From positions 1 through 28,528 of IMG/VR virus record IMGVR_UViG_3300044547_000059: a stretch of 28,528 nucleotides of DNA, one strand, 5' to 3'. A program made the translations under genes and the position numbers. Shown one piece after another: positions 11,532 through 19,639 of the stretch. This DNA comes from a virus. Within the stretch, counting starts at the first letter, position 1. Each line of letters begins with the position of its first letter. The notes below the pieces were generated by a model that saw only the letters and a list, made by a program, of their open reading frames with translations, had not been told where the DNA came from and made no database searches.

Positions 11532-12570
11532 GTACGAATATAATGACCATAAATTCCCTTACAATTGGAATTTATCAGATGGTTATCCTGCAAAAGGAAT
11601 AGAAAAACATAATTTAAAGGTATTTGGTACGTTTATTTGTGGAGGCGGTTCTACAATGGGGTATAAATTAGCTGGATATAACCACATTGGTGGAGTTGAA
11701 ATAGACCCACAAGTAGCTGATATTTATAAAACAAACCACAATCCAAAGCACTTTTATAATGAAGATATTAGGTTATTTAATCAAAGAACTGATCTACCGG
11801 AAGAACTTTATAACCTTGATTTATTAGATGGCAGTCCACCTTGTTCTACATTTTCAATGGCTGGGAGTAGAGAAAAGGCTTGGGGTAAAGAAAAGCAATT
11901 TAGGGAAGGGCAAGCTATTCAAACATTAGATGATCTTGTATTTGAGTATTGTAATACAATTATAAAGCTACAACCTAAAGTCTTTTTATTAGAAAATGTA
12001 AAAGGTATTATTTTAGGTAATGCTAAGGCTTATTCTAAAAAGATTATTCAAACAATGGAACAAGCTGGGTATAAAGTACAAATATTCCTTTTAAATGGAG
12101 CTTCTATGGGTGTTCCTCAAAGGAGGGAAAGGGTATTTTTTATAGGACATAAGAAAGAACTAAACTTTAAGCCTTTAAGATTAGACTTTAACGAAAAACC
12201 AGTATTATATAAGGAAATTGAAGATGGATCAGTAGGTAAGCCAATAACAGCAGAATCTTTAATATTATGGGAAAAATGCCCTGCTGGATATTCTTTATCT
12301 AAAGTACATCCAAAAGGACATTATTTTGGTTCATTTAAGATAAGCCCTAATATAGTTTGTAATACAATTATTGCAACTGATTCAAGTCCAATATTCCATT
12401 ATAGTAAACCAAACTCGCTTTCAAATAGTGATTTTTGTAAAATAGGAACTTATCCTTTAGATTATAACTTTAAAGAATTAAAACCTAAATATCTTATTGG
12501 AATGAGTGTTCCACCGGTAATGACTGCTCAAATTGCACATCAAATTTGGTTGCAATGGTTTAAAAGTTAA
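11524..12570 (+). CDS. DNA (cytosine-5) methyltransferase
   Basis: 348 residues with C5 methyltransferase motifs in standard order: a divergent motif I (F-I-C-G-G-G-S-T-M-G-Y, 37-47), acidic E59-I-D61 after strand 2, the catalytic loop G-S-P-P-C-S-T-F-S with Cys107 (P-C-S rather than the commoner P-C-Q), E-N-V (157-159), Q-R-R-E-R-V-F-F-I-G (199-208), and the C-terminal G-M-S-V-P-P ... I-A-H-Q-I-W-L-Q-W. It should transfer a methyl group from S-adenosylmethionine to C5 of cytosine. The target-recognition region (about 225-300) is short. No restriction partner is present, so protection of phage DNA from host restriction is the likely role. Confidence 0.92.
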   Translation: MIKYEYNDHKFPYNWNLSDGYPAKGIEKHNLKVFGTFICGGGSTMGYKLAGYNHIGGVEIDPQVADIYKTNHNPKHFYNEDIRLFNQRTDLPEELYNLDLLDGSPPCSTFSMAGSREKAWGKEKQFREGQAIQTLDDLVFEYCNTIIKLQPKVFLLENVKGIILGNAKAYSKKIIQTMEQAGYKVQIFLLNGASMGVPQRRERVFFIGHKKELNFKPLRLDFNEKPVLYKEIEDGSVGKPITAESLILWEKCPAGYSLSKVHPKGHYFGSFKISPNIVCNTIIATDSSPIFHYSKPNSLSNSDFCKIGTYPLDYNFKELKPKYLIGMSVPPVMTAQIAHQIWLQWFKS

Positions 12571-12575
12571 CTTTG
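12545..12575 (+). promoter_or_regulatory. Promoter of the packaging/head operon (TTTG-N19-TAACTTTG)
   Basis: TTTG at 12545-12548 and TAACTTTG at 12568-12575 are separated by 19 bases, the best match in the window to the Bacteroidota -33/-7 consensus. The small terminase gene starts 28 bases after the box. Confidence 0.65.
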
Positions 12576-12602
12576 TAAATAATTAGAGGAAATTAAGAAT
12601 AT

Positions 12603-12950
12603 ATGGCAAACGAACATAATTTAATACCAGCACAAAAAGGGGAGGTAAGAAATCCAAAAGGCAGAGGCAAGGGTGTGCAAAATAGTAAAACTCGTTTACT
12701 TAGGTTGCTTGAATTAGTACAAAAAAGAAGGAATCCAATTACAGGTGAAGATGAAGATTTTACTGTACTTGAATTAATGGATATGCAAATGATTAGCAAG
12801 GCATTGAAAGGCGACCAAAGAGCATACGAGGCAGTAGTTGACAGATTAGAAGGTAAACCTAAACAAACAACCGACATAACCGCAGATATTAAGGGTAATG
12901 TGCAAATAACCATAGAACCAGATGCAGATTGTCAACCAATTAAAGATTAA
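12603..12950 (+). CDS. terS: Terminase small subunit (DUF5681-like)
   Basis: 115 residues. The N-terminus K-G-E-V-R-N-P-K-G-R-G-K-G is the G-N-P-x-G-R-P type motif of a small terminase family, followed by S-K-T-R-L-L-R-L-L-E-L and a helical core containing K-A-L-K-G-D-Q-R-A-Y-E-A-V-V-D-R-L-E-G-K-P. It recognises the packaging site and hands DNA to the large subunit. The C-terminus overlaps the large subunit gene by 29 bases. A clear promoter lies upstream. Confidence 0.85.
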   Translation: MANEHNLIPAQKGEVRNPKGRGKGVQNSKTRLLRLLELVQKRRNPITGEDEDFTVLELMDMQMISKALKGDQRAYEAVVDRLEGKPKQTTDITADIKGNVQITIEPDADCQPIKD

Positions 12951-14088
12951 GGCTACTCCAGTATTCTATGCCAATAAAAAGGCATACGAAGAAGGTTATC
13001 CGATAATATGCAATGAAGGTGGCTCAAGATCAAGTAAAAGCTATTCGGTTGTTCAATTGTTAATTCACATAGCTTTAACCAAACCAAATACAAGAATTTC
13101 GTGCGTATCTCATTCCCTACCACACATCAAGCGTGGTGTTTATAGGGATTTCAAAAACATATTAGAGCAATGGAATATATGGGATGAAAAGGATTTCAGA
13201 TACACGGATTTCATTTATACATTTAAGAACGGATCATATATTGAGTTATTTGGATTAGAGGACCCAGACAAAGCAAAAGGACCAGCAAGGGATATATTAT
13301 TCGTAAACGAGGCAAACCTAATTAGCAAGGCTTTGTTTGACCAGCTTTTAATTCGTACTACTGGACAATCATTCTTAGACTGGAATCCAGCTGACTTTAT
13401 TTCTTGGGTATATGAAGTAGCCGACAATCCTAATAACAAGCGCATCCATTCTACATACCTAAACAATATATCAAACCTTAGTGAAAGCCAAATAAAAAAC
13501 ATTGAGCAATACAAGGACTTACCAGATGACTTTATGTGGAAAGTTTACGGCTTAGGTGAACGAGGGTCGGCAAAGGAAATTATTTATACTCAATGGAAAC
13601 AATATGACGAAGCACCAGATGGGGATGTGTTTTACGGATTGGACTTTGGTTACGTTCACCCAGCTGCTTTAGTTAAGGTTACGCACTATGAAGGACAAAA
13701 CTACTTTGAGGAAATAGTTTACCAAAGCGGACTGACTCTTAGTGATCTATCAAGATTGATTAAAGAGAAACTACCAGAACGTGCTACAATCTATGCGGAT
13801 GCTGCTGAGCCTAAATCTATTGAGGAACTTTACCGACAAGGCTTTAACATTAAACCAGCGCAAAAGGATGTATGGGCAGGAATAGTTAAAATGAAATCTT
13901 ATCCAATAAACTTGCACTACAATAGCAAAAACCTAAGAAGGGAGTTTATGTCTTACAAATGGAAAAAGGATAAAAACGATAACGTAATAGAAGAACCTGT
14001 AAAGGCAAATGATGACTTAATGGATGCTTGTAGGTATGCCGTGTTTACACATTTAACCAAGCTAAAATTTGAGGTGTCGGTATTTTAG
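12922..14088 (+). CDS. terL: Terminase large subunit (PBSX/Terminase_3 type)
   Basis: 388 residues. Walker A is G-G-S-R-S-S-K-S (33-40), and Walker B with catalytic Glu is D-I-L-F-V-N-E (124-130), the ATPase that drives packaging. The nuclease domain shows the acidic series D241 (Y-G-L-D-F-G), D293 (Y-A-D-A-A-E-P) and D365/D368 (D-D-L-M-D-A-C-R-Y). It is slightly short for the family but complete. The start overlaps the small subunit. The circularly permuted sequence fits headful packaging but does not prove it. Confidence 0.95.
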   Translation: MQIVNQLKIKATPVFYANKKAYEEGYPIICNEGGSRSSKSYSVVQLLIHIALTKPNTRISCVSHSLPHIKRGVYRDFKNILEQWNIWDEKDFRYTDFIYTFKNGSYIELFGLEDPDKAKGPARDILFVNEANLISKALFDQLLIRTTGQSFLDWNPADFISWVYEVADNPNNKRIHSTYLNNISNLSESQIKNIEQYKDLPDDFMWKVYGLGERGSAKEIIYTQWKQYDEAPDGDVFYGLDFGYVHPAALVKVTHYEGQNYFEEIVYQSGLTLSDLSRLIKEKLPERATIYADAAEPKSIEELYRQGFNIKPAQKDVWAGIVKMKSYPINLHYNSKNLRREFMSYKWKKDKNDNVIEEPVKANDDLMDACRYAVFTHLTKLKFEVSVF

Positions 14089-14099
14089 GATAAATTGTC

Positions 14100-14107
14100 T
14101 AACTTTG
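14100..14107 (+). promoter_or_regulatory. Candidate -7 box before the portal gene
   Basis: TAACTTTG in the 35-base gap between the terminase and portal genes, with the portal ATG 17 bases past the box. A TTTG at 14068 is too far away for the usual spacing. Confidence 0.45.
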
Positions 14108-14123
14108 TTAAAATTCATATATA

Positions 14124-15503
14124 ATGGGATTACTTGACTTTTTTGGTAAAAGACAAAAACTATCTACTGTACTACCACAAATTCCTTTTAACGGACAAGT
14201 TGCAATACAACAAGGGATAATAACTTGGCAAGGTGGCGATAACATTAGTTTCGTAAATGATGGTTATTCAGCAAATGACATAGTTTATTCAATCGTTAAA
14301 TTAATTGCGGATAAAGCAAAACTTGCTCCATTCCACGTTTACAAAGTAGTGGATGAAACTTCTGCAAAGAAATACAAGGCTTTAATGAGCCAACCAGATA
14401 AGATTGAGAACTGGAAAGATGTTGAAAAGCTACATAAGAAAGCATTTGAACTATACACAGGTGATGCACGATTAAACGAGTTATTAAAATATCCTAACGA
14501 AGAAGATACATTTGGAGATTTCGTAGAGGCTTGGTGTACTTTTAAATTAGTTACAGGTAATTCTTTTGTTTACGCAAAGATGATTGAAGGCGGTAACAAT
14601 AATGGTAAGCCATATGAAATGTACGTCTTGCCTTCGCAATATATGTATGTCTTAGCGGACATTCAAAACTTCCCTCCAACGATTAGCGGTTACCAATTAA
14701 ACTATGGTCCACTTTGGAACTTTACTAAACAAGAAGTACTACAAGATAAATACATAAACTTACAATGGAATACAACTGGGAATCAACTATATGGTCAATC
14801 TCCTTTGATGGCTGCTGCGAGAAACTTGACTCGTTCAAACGAAGCCAAGACTGCGGCGGTTGCTTCTTTCCAGAATGGTGGTCCAGCTGGAGTTCTTTTT
14901 ATGAATGATGATAGGTTTGACCCTATTAGTGGAACACAACAAGCACAAGCACTTAAAAGAGCCGTAAGCGAAAAAGGTGGTTCTGCTAACTTTAATTCTA
15001 TTGCGGTTAGTGGTTACAAAGTTGATTGGAAACAAATAGGTTTAAGTCCTGTTGAATTAGACATTATTGAAAGTGAAAAGTGGGATATGAAAGCACTTTG
15101 TAATATTTACGGAGTACCATCTCAATTATTAAATGATGCTGATAACAAAACTTATAACAATCAAAGAGAGGGCGAAAAAGCATTAACAGTTCGTTGTGCT
15201 ATTCCTTTATTAGTTGGTATTAGAGATAACTTGAATAGAAAATTACATTCGGATTGGGGATATCGTGGAACTGATATTTATGTTGACTTTGACCCAACTG
15301 TTTATGGTGAATTAGAAGCAAACAAAGCAGAACAAGTTGAATGGTTGGATAAGGCTTGGTGGATTGCACCAAAGCAAAAGATGGATATTATGGGATTAGA
15401 GATTCCGCCTTACATAGATCAAACTGAAATGGAAAAACTATACATCCCTTCAAGTTTACAAAGTCCAGATGAATTTCAACCATTAACGCTACCAAATGAA
15501 TAG
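14124..15503 (+). CDS. Portal protein (HK97 family)
   Basis: 459 residues, the usual size. It has Y-S-A-N-D-I-V-Y-S-I-V-K-L-I-A-D-K-A near the N-terminus, the central G-N-S-F-V-Y and Y-V-L-P-S-Q-Y-M, and the W-D-M-K-A-L-C-N-I-Y-G-V-P-S-Q-L-L-N motif (about residues 320-337) followed by Y-N-N-Q-R-E-G-E-K, all typical of HK97-type portals. Twelve copies would form the packaging channel at one capsid vertex. The last eight bases overlap the next gene. Confidence 0.94.
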   Translation: MGLLDFFGKRQKLSTVLPQIPFNGQVAIQQGIITWQGGDNISFVNDGYSANDIVYSIVKLIADKAKLAPFHVYKVVDETSAKKYKALMSQPDKIENWKDVEKLHKKAFELYTGDARLNELLKYPNEEDTFGDFVEAWCTFKLVTGNSFVYAKMIEGGNNNGKPYEMYVLPSQYMYVLADIQNFPPTISGYQLNYGPLWNFTKQEVLQDKYINLQWNTTGNQLYGQSPLMAAARNLTRSNEAKTAAVASFQNGGPAGVLFMNDDRFDPISGTQQAQALKRAVSEKGGSANFNSIAVSGYKVDWKQIGLSPVELDIIESEKWDMKALCNIYGVPSQLLNDADNKTYNNQREGEKALTVRCAIPLLVGIRDNLNRKLHSDWGYRGTDIYVDFDPTVYGELEANKAEQVEWLDKAWWIAPKQKMDIMGLEIPPYIDQTEMEKLYIPSSLQSPDEFQPLTLPNE

Positions 15504-15870
15504 CCAAGACATTTTAGATAAGTTATTTGATTTAAAGGTTGACTTAAAAGCCGACCTTAGTGAGGTTATTGATGAAGTTTACGCAAAGTATCACGAAACA
15601 GTAAATATGTCTTACTCGGAGTTAAAGGCTTGGAGTGAAACTAAATGCTCACGTTTAGCTTCATTAGATAGAAGTCCAGTAAATAGGAACTTAAATCTAT
15701 TGAGCAAGAAAAAGGCTGATTGGGGTGCAAATGAAGTTAAGTCTGCAAATAGAACGATTAGCTTTGTTAGTAGAATGAAAAATATGGAGCAAGGTAAACC
15801 TGTAAACAAAGAGTGTCCATCTAAGAGGGATATTTCCTTAAAGAACTGGGCGTACAATCCAAATAAATAA
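15496..15870 (+). CDS. Conserved-type head-region protein, 124 residues
   Basis: A helical N-terminus (residues 1-45), then S-E-L-K-A-W-S-E-T and a basic, conserved-looking segment: L-D-R-S-P-V-N-R-N-L-x-L-L-S-K-K-K-A-D-W, I-S-F-V-S-R-M-K and C-P-S-K-R-D-I-S-L-K-N-W-A-Y-N-P. I recognise the K-R-D-I-S-L-K-N-W-A pattern as recurring in phages and related islands, without an assigned function. It overlaps the portal gene by eight bases, so a virion or head-assembly role is likely by context. Confidence 0.7.
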   Translation: MNSQDILDKLFDLKVDLKADLSEVIDEVYAKYHETVNMSYSELKAWSETKCSRLASLDRSPVNRNLNLLSKKKADWGANEVKSANRTISFVSRMKNMEQGKPVNKECPSKRDISLKNWAYNPNK

Positions 15871-15872
15871 AT

Positions 15873-16265
15873 ATGAATTACGCACAAAAATTCGCAGAAT
15901 TAGCTAATGAGTTAATAAGCGAAATAAAGAAAACAACAGGCATCAATCGTAGTGGTATTACACAAGCTGCTTCATTGATAAGTCAAGGCAAAGTAATCAG
16001 TTCAAGAACTTGGAACAGACCAAGCGCAGCAGAAGAAAACGCATACATTGAGGAAAACGGAATGGCTGCTTATGGTAAATGGTTTTTAGGCATTGATTCA
16101 AACGCTGATATGGACACTAAAGAACATTGGCATTACATTTATACAAGTGATTTTGTAAACGTTGATAGAGCTGGACTTATTGCGATTAGACAAAGAGCAG
16201 GTCAACAAGGTCAAACAGATGTATTTAATGCAGCTGGTAAGTTACTTGAAAAATTAGATGCATAA
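15873..16265 (+). CDS. Hypothetical head-region protein, 130 residues
   Basis: A helical N-terminus, then a compact conserved-looking region: A-A-E-E-N-A-Y-I-E-E-N-G-M-A-A-Y-G-K-W-F-L-G (residues 53-74), H-W-H-Y-I-Y-T-S-D-F and A-I-R-Q-R-A-G-Q-Q-G-Q-T-D-V-F-N-A-A-G-K-L-L. I have seen this pattern in small phage proteins near head genes, but no role is known to me. It starts two bases after the previous stop and shares one base with the next start. Confidence 0.7.
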   Translation: MNYAQKFAELANELISEIKKTTGINRSGITQAASLISQGKVISSRTWNRPSAAEENAYIEENGMAAYGKWFLGIDSNADMDTKEHWHYIYTSDFVNVDRAGLIAIRQRAGQQGQTDVFNAAGKLLEKLDA

Positions 16266-17146
16266 TGATTTGGCAAGATTATAGGAAACTATACTTAAAC
16301 GCAATCAAAACCTATTCGCCAAAGTTCAAGAAAGAACTGCAAAGGCAAGTGGATACTTATTGCGATACCCAAGATTTAAACGCTATAAGCGATAAGAAGA
16401 TAAAAAAGACCATCCAAAACGTTCATATTGCAATGGGCGTTAAGATGGCACAAATTGCCGAGAAAAACGTTTCTAAATCGGTTAAAGGTTATTACGGACC
16501 AGAGGAATTTAAAAGTAAGCAAACGGACTTGTTTACTTATGTGATGTTGACTTATCTTGAATTAAAAGGATTAGATAATATAGCTGCCGAAATAACACAA
16601 ACAACAAAGAACCAAATTCAACAATACTTAATCAAGTCTGTTGAGGAAGGTTTGACAATGCAAGAAACAATTAAGCTATTGAGAACGGCTGGTATAACGG
16701 ACTACCGAGCCGAAATGATAGCAAGAACGGAAACAGGCAGAGCAGCAAACATTGGCTCAATGGTAGGCACGGCTGCAACTGGACTTGTAACTATGAAGGA
16801 ATGGATTGCTGCAAGAGATAACCGAACAAGGCGAGTGCCAAGAGATCAGTTTGACCATTATCATATGGATGGAATAAAAGTACCTTACGATGAAAAATTT
16901 AATGTTAAAACTAAGAATGGCGGTTTTGAGCAAATGTTACATCCTTGCGACCCAAGCGGAAGTGCTGGTGATGTTATCAACTGCCGTTGTACGTTAGGCT
17001 ATGAAGCGGTAAGAGGCGAAGATGGTAAGCCAAAAAGGTTACAGGATAATCCGCCAATGGGCGATATGGGGTTAGTATGGAATTTAATAAATAACGTGGC
17101 TTTGATGCAAATTTCTAATTTAATAAGAGATTTGTTAGCAGATTAA
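16265..17146 (+). CDS. Minor head / head morphogenesis protein (Mu F, SPP1 gp7-like)
   Basis: 293 residues. The diagnostic C-terminal part has I-A-R-T-E-T-G-R-A-A-N, W-I-A-A-R-D-N-R-T-R, H-x-D-G-x-x-V-P-Y-D-E-K-F and H-P-C-D-P-S-G-S-A-G-D-V-I-N-C-R-C-T, the pattern of the phage Mu F / SPP1 gp7 minor head family. The spacing between R-T-R and H-M-D-G is slightly expanded (V-P-R-D-Q-F-D-H-Y). It acts during procapsid assembly or DNA ejection, near the portal. Confidence 0.9.
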   Translation: MIWQDYRKLYLNAIKTYSPKFKKELQRQVDTYCDTQDLNAISDKKIKKTIQNVHIAMGVKMAQIAEKNVSKSVKGYYGPEEFKSKQTDLFTYVMLTYLELKGLDNIAAEITQTTKNQIQQYLIKSVEEGLTMQETIKLLRTAGITDYRAEMIARTETGRAANIGSMVGTAATGLVTMKEWIAARDNRTRRVPRDQFDHYHMDGIKVPYDEKFNVKTKNGGFEQMLHPCDPSGSAGDVINCRCTLGYEAVRGEDGKPKRLQDNPPMGDMGLVWNLINNVALMQISNLIRDLLAD

Positions 17147-17156
17147 AAAAAATTAA

Positions 17157-17164
17157 TAACTTTG
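17157..17164 (+). promoter_or_regulatory. Candidate -7 box placing TSS at the protease start
   Basis: TAACTTTG, with the last G five bases before the ATG at 17169. TTTG at 17131-17134 gives a 22-base spacer. The short distance suggests a leaderless or near-leaderless message for the protease and capsid genes. Confidence 0.5.
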
Positions 17165-17168
17165 TTAT

Positions 17169-17912
17169 ATGAGTAAGATTGAAAACAAAAGCTACAATGA
17201 TATGATTTTGGATATAGAGCCAGAATCAAGAACAGTAAAAGCGTGTTGGTCAAGAATTGGAAACGTTGATTTGGACAATGATATTATCGTTGCTGAAGCG
17301 TTTACCAAGACTATCAAAGAACGTGGACCAAAAGGCAAAAATATGATTTGGTCTTTAGTAGATCACAAAGCTGATATGGCACACACTTTGGGTAAGCCTA
17401 AAGAGTTATACATTGAAGGCGATATGCTTGTTGCGGTTACTGACTTAATAGAAACTGAATGTGGCGAAGATGCTATCAAGTTATATGAAGCTGGTTTAAT
17501 CAATCAACACTCAATCGGATTTAGTACGTTAAAGTCGGATGTAAATCAAAAGACTGGTGTTCGTACAATTACCGAATTAAAACTATATGAAGGTTCTGCG
17601 GTTCTTTGGGGTGCTAATCCAGAAACTCCAACATTGGGTTTCAAGGGTGAGTTCAAAGAAACTAAAGAAAATTTATCAATAAGATTAGAAAACTTAATTA
17701 AGGCATTTAGAGGTGGTACATTCACAGATGACACCTTTGCTTTAATGGAGATTCAAATAAAACAAATACAAGCTGAATTATTGGCTTTGGAAATTACTGA
17801 AACAATCACTCAACCCGCTGAAGCAGTTGAGCCGACACCAGTGGTAGAAGAAAAGAATAATGAAGAAGTATTAAAGGCAATTAAGCAATTTAACAATCTA
17901 TTTAAAAAGTAA
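17169..17912 (+). CDS. Prohead protease (HK97-type, peptidase U35)
   Basis: 247 residues. Residues 15-155 hold the protease fold with H66 (L-V-D-H-K-A-D) and S115 (Q-H-S-I-G-F-S), the expected catalytic His and Ser at the usual spacing, plus the later L-Y-E-G-S-A-V-L-W-G-A-N-P strand. The C-terminal about 80 residues are a charged, Pro/Glu-rich tail (E-A-V-E-P-T-P-V-V-E-E-K) that may act as scaffold or be self-cleaved. It should trim the delta domain of the capsid protein encoded two bases downstream. Confidence 0.92.
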   Translation: MSKIENKSYNDMILDIEPESRTVKACWSRIGNVDLDNDIIVAEAFTKTIKERGPKGKNMIWSLVDHKADMAHTLGKPKELYIEGDMLVAVTDLIETECGEDAIKLYEAGLINQHSIGFSTLKSDVNQKTGVRTITELKLYEGSAVLWGANPETPTLGFKGEFKETKENLSIRLENLIKAFRGGTFTDDTFALMEIQIKQIQAELLALEITETITQPAEAVEPTPVVEEKNNEEVLKAIKQFNNLFKK

Positions 17913-17914
17913 AA

Positions 17915-19009
17915 ATGGAAAATTTAATCAACGAAATGGCTGAGAACCTTAAAGGTTTTCAAGCTAATGCAGAAGCTCAAATTAAAGAGGTATCTGCACA
18001 AGTAACTGTTGTAAAAGACGAGTTACAAAAACAAATTGACTCTCAATTAGCTACACAAAAGAAAGCAGCTAAGAAAGAAGTTAAGTTTATGGATGAAGTT
18101 ATCTTAGAGAAATTAGATGGTAACTTTGAAGCAATGGAAAAGTCTTTAAAGAATAGCGGTAAATTCCGTTTAGACTTATCTGATGTTAAGACAATGACTT
18201 TAAGTGGTAACTTAACTGGTGATTCTCAAGCAACTTATGCTCCAAATCCAGCTATCCAACCATCTCAATCTTTAAACTTTAGAGATTTAATCCCTACTGT
18301 TAGAAGTGAGACTGGATTGTATGTTTACTATCGTGAGAACGCTGGTTTAACTAACAACATTGCTGCTCAAACTGAAGGTTCTGATAAAGGTGAGAACAAC
18401 TACTCTTTAACTGAAGTTAAAGTTGTAAATGATTACCTTGCTGGTTTCTCTACTTTCTCTAAGCAAATGTTGAAGTCTTTACCTTTCTTGACTCAAACAT
18501 TACCAAGAATGTTACAAAGAGATTTCTTCAAGGCTGAGAACTCTGCGTTCTTTACTGCGGTATCTGGTGCTGCAACAGGTTCAACTACAACTGCTGAAAC
18601 TAACGATTTGTTACAATTAGTAGATTATATTGGTAACCAAAAGGCTGCAAACTTTGTACCTTCTTATGCTTTAGTATCTCAACAACAAATGGGTCGCTTA
18701 TTGAAAGCAACTATCGCTGCTGGTTACTATGCTGGTGCTGGTAGTGTTATCGTTAATCCTAACGGCGGTATCACAATCTGGGGTGTTCCAGTTGTATCTG
18801 CTTCTTGGGTAACTGATGACAAAGTATTGATCTTTGATTCAAGCTACTTAGAGAGAGTTGAAGTTGAAGGTTTAGCTATTGAGTTCTCTTATGAGAATGG
18901 AGATAACTTCCAAAAGAACTTGGTAACTGCTCGTATTGAGTGTTACGAAGATATCAACTTAATGTTGACTACATCTGCAATCTATGCTGATATGGGTAAC
19001 GTAGGTTAA
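17915..19009 (+). CDS. Major capsid protein (HK97 fold)
   Basis: 364 residues. Residues 1 to about 75 are a charged coiled-coil delta (scaffolding) region. The mature part starts near the G-D-S-Q-A-T-Y-A-P-N-P region and contains N-F-R-D-L-I-P-T-V-R-S-E-T-G-L-Y-V-Y, S-K-Q-M-L-K-S-L-P-F-L, I-T-I-W-G-V-P-V-V-S and the final E-V-E-G-L-A-I-E-F-S-Y typical of the HK97 P and E-loop folds. Codons differ from neighbours: more C-ending codons (ttc, aac) and uniform gct/ggt/act use, as expected for the most highly expressed gene. A strong terminator follows. Confidence 0.94.
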   Translation: MENLINEMAENLKGFQANAEAQIKEVSAQVTVVKDELQKQIDSQLATQKKAAKKEVKFMDEVILEKLDGNFEAMEKSLKNSGKFRLDLSDVKTMTLSGNLTGDSQATYAPNPAIQPSQSLNFRDLIPTVRSETGLYVYYRENAGLTNNIAAQTEGSDKGENNYSLTEVKVVNDYLAGFSTFSKQMLKSLPFLTQTLPRMLQRDFFKAENSAFFTAVSGAATGSTTTAETNDLLQLVDYIGNQKAANFVPSYALVSQQQMGRLLKATIAAGYYAGAGSVIVNPNGGITIWGVPVVSASWVTDDKVLIFDSSYLERVEVEGLAIEFSYENGDNFQKNLVTARIECYEDINLMLTTSAIYADMGNVG

Positions 19010-19030
19010 TTCTAAGGATTAGTAAATAAT

Positions 19031-19060
19031 GACCCCTGCCAATTTGGTGGGGGTTTTTTA
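19031..19060 (+). terminator. Strong intrinsic terminator after the capsid gene
   Basis: Bases 19031-19041 pair with 19045-19055 (a core of four C-G pairs, extended by wobble and A-T pairs, loop of three), followed by a T run to 19059. It separates the head genes from the connector/tail genes, which have their own promoter box at 19076. Confidence 0.85.
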
Positions 19061-19075
19061 TTGGAATAAATTAAG

Positions 19076-19083
19076 TAATTTTG
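19076..19083 (+). promoter_or_regulatory. Candidate -7 box of the connector/tail operon
   Basis: TAATTTTG after the terminator and 13 bases before the ATG at 19096. The -33 position shows only a T-rich run. Confidence 0.45.
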
Positions 19084-19095
19084 TAAAAAAAGGGT

Positions 19096-19638
19096 ATGTC
19101 TTACAATAATTATATTAATGACTTTAGTGCCGTTCCTATCGCACCAATAGTTGAACCAGTTACTTTAGCAGAAGCAAAATTATATTGCCGTGTTACTACA
19201 ACCGCTGAAGATACTTTGATTACGTTAATGATTACACAAGCAAGGGAAGCTATTGAAGTGGCAACAGGATTGAGTTTAATACCAAAAGACATAACTACTT
19301 ATTTTAACAATGTAAGTGGCAATTTTGAGATTCCTTTCGGACCAATTGACATTGATACGTTTGAGTTGTTTGATATGGAACAAGACGGATTAGAGGTTAC
19401 AACTCCTAATCTACAATTGATAGGCAATGAGTTTCCTAAATTAGTTTCACCAAGATATGCGAATTTAAAGGCTACTTATGAGGCTGGCTATACAACTATC
19501 CCTAAAGACCTTAAGTTAGCCATATTAGACCAAATCTCTTATGACTATGAGAATAGAGGATTAGATGGCGATTCCGGTATTTGTGAGAAATCTTGGAAAG
19601 CGTGCCAGAGATGGACAAGAATAAGCCCAATTTTATAA
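19096..19638 (+). CDS. Head-tail connector (HK97 gp6-like)
   Basis: 180 residues. P-V-T-L-A-E-A-K-L-Y-C-R-V near the N-terminus, then D-T-L-I-T-L-M-I-T-Q-A-R-E-A-I-E-x-A-T-G, is the hallmark of the gp6-like connector family. Later come A-T-Y-E-A-G-Y-T-T-I-P-K-D-L-K-L-A-I-L-D-Q-I and Y-E-N-R-G. It forms a ring under the portal. First gene after the capsid terminator. Confidence 0.9.
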   Translation: MSYNNYINDFSAVPIAPIVEPVTLAEAKLYCRVTTTAEDTLITLMITQAREAIEVATGLSLIPKDITTYFNNVSGNFEIPFGPIDIDTFELFDMEQDGLEVTTPNLQLIGNEFPKLVSPRYANLKATYEAGYTTIPKDLKLAILDQISYDYENRGLDGDSGICEKSWKACQRWTRISPIL

Positions 19639-19639
19639 T

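Noticed and set aside
12593-12913. Minus-strand ORF of 106 codons opposite the small terminase
   Set aside because: Mirror of the terminase gene with no family pattern.
13215-13514. Minus-strand ORF of 99 codons opposite the large terminase
   Set aside because: Lies wholly within the conserved ATPase coding region; shadow ORF.
17535-17541. Second copy of GTCGGAT (loop 1 of the structured leader) inside the protease gene
   Set aside because: Same strand and not complementary to loop 1, no hairpin around it; a seven-base match is expected by chance in a genome this size.
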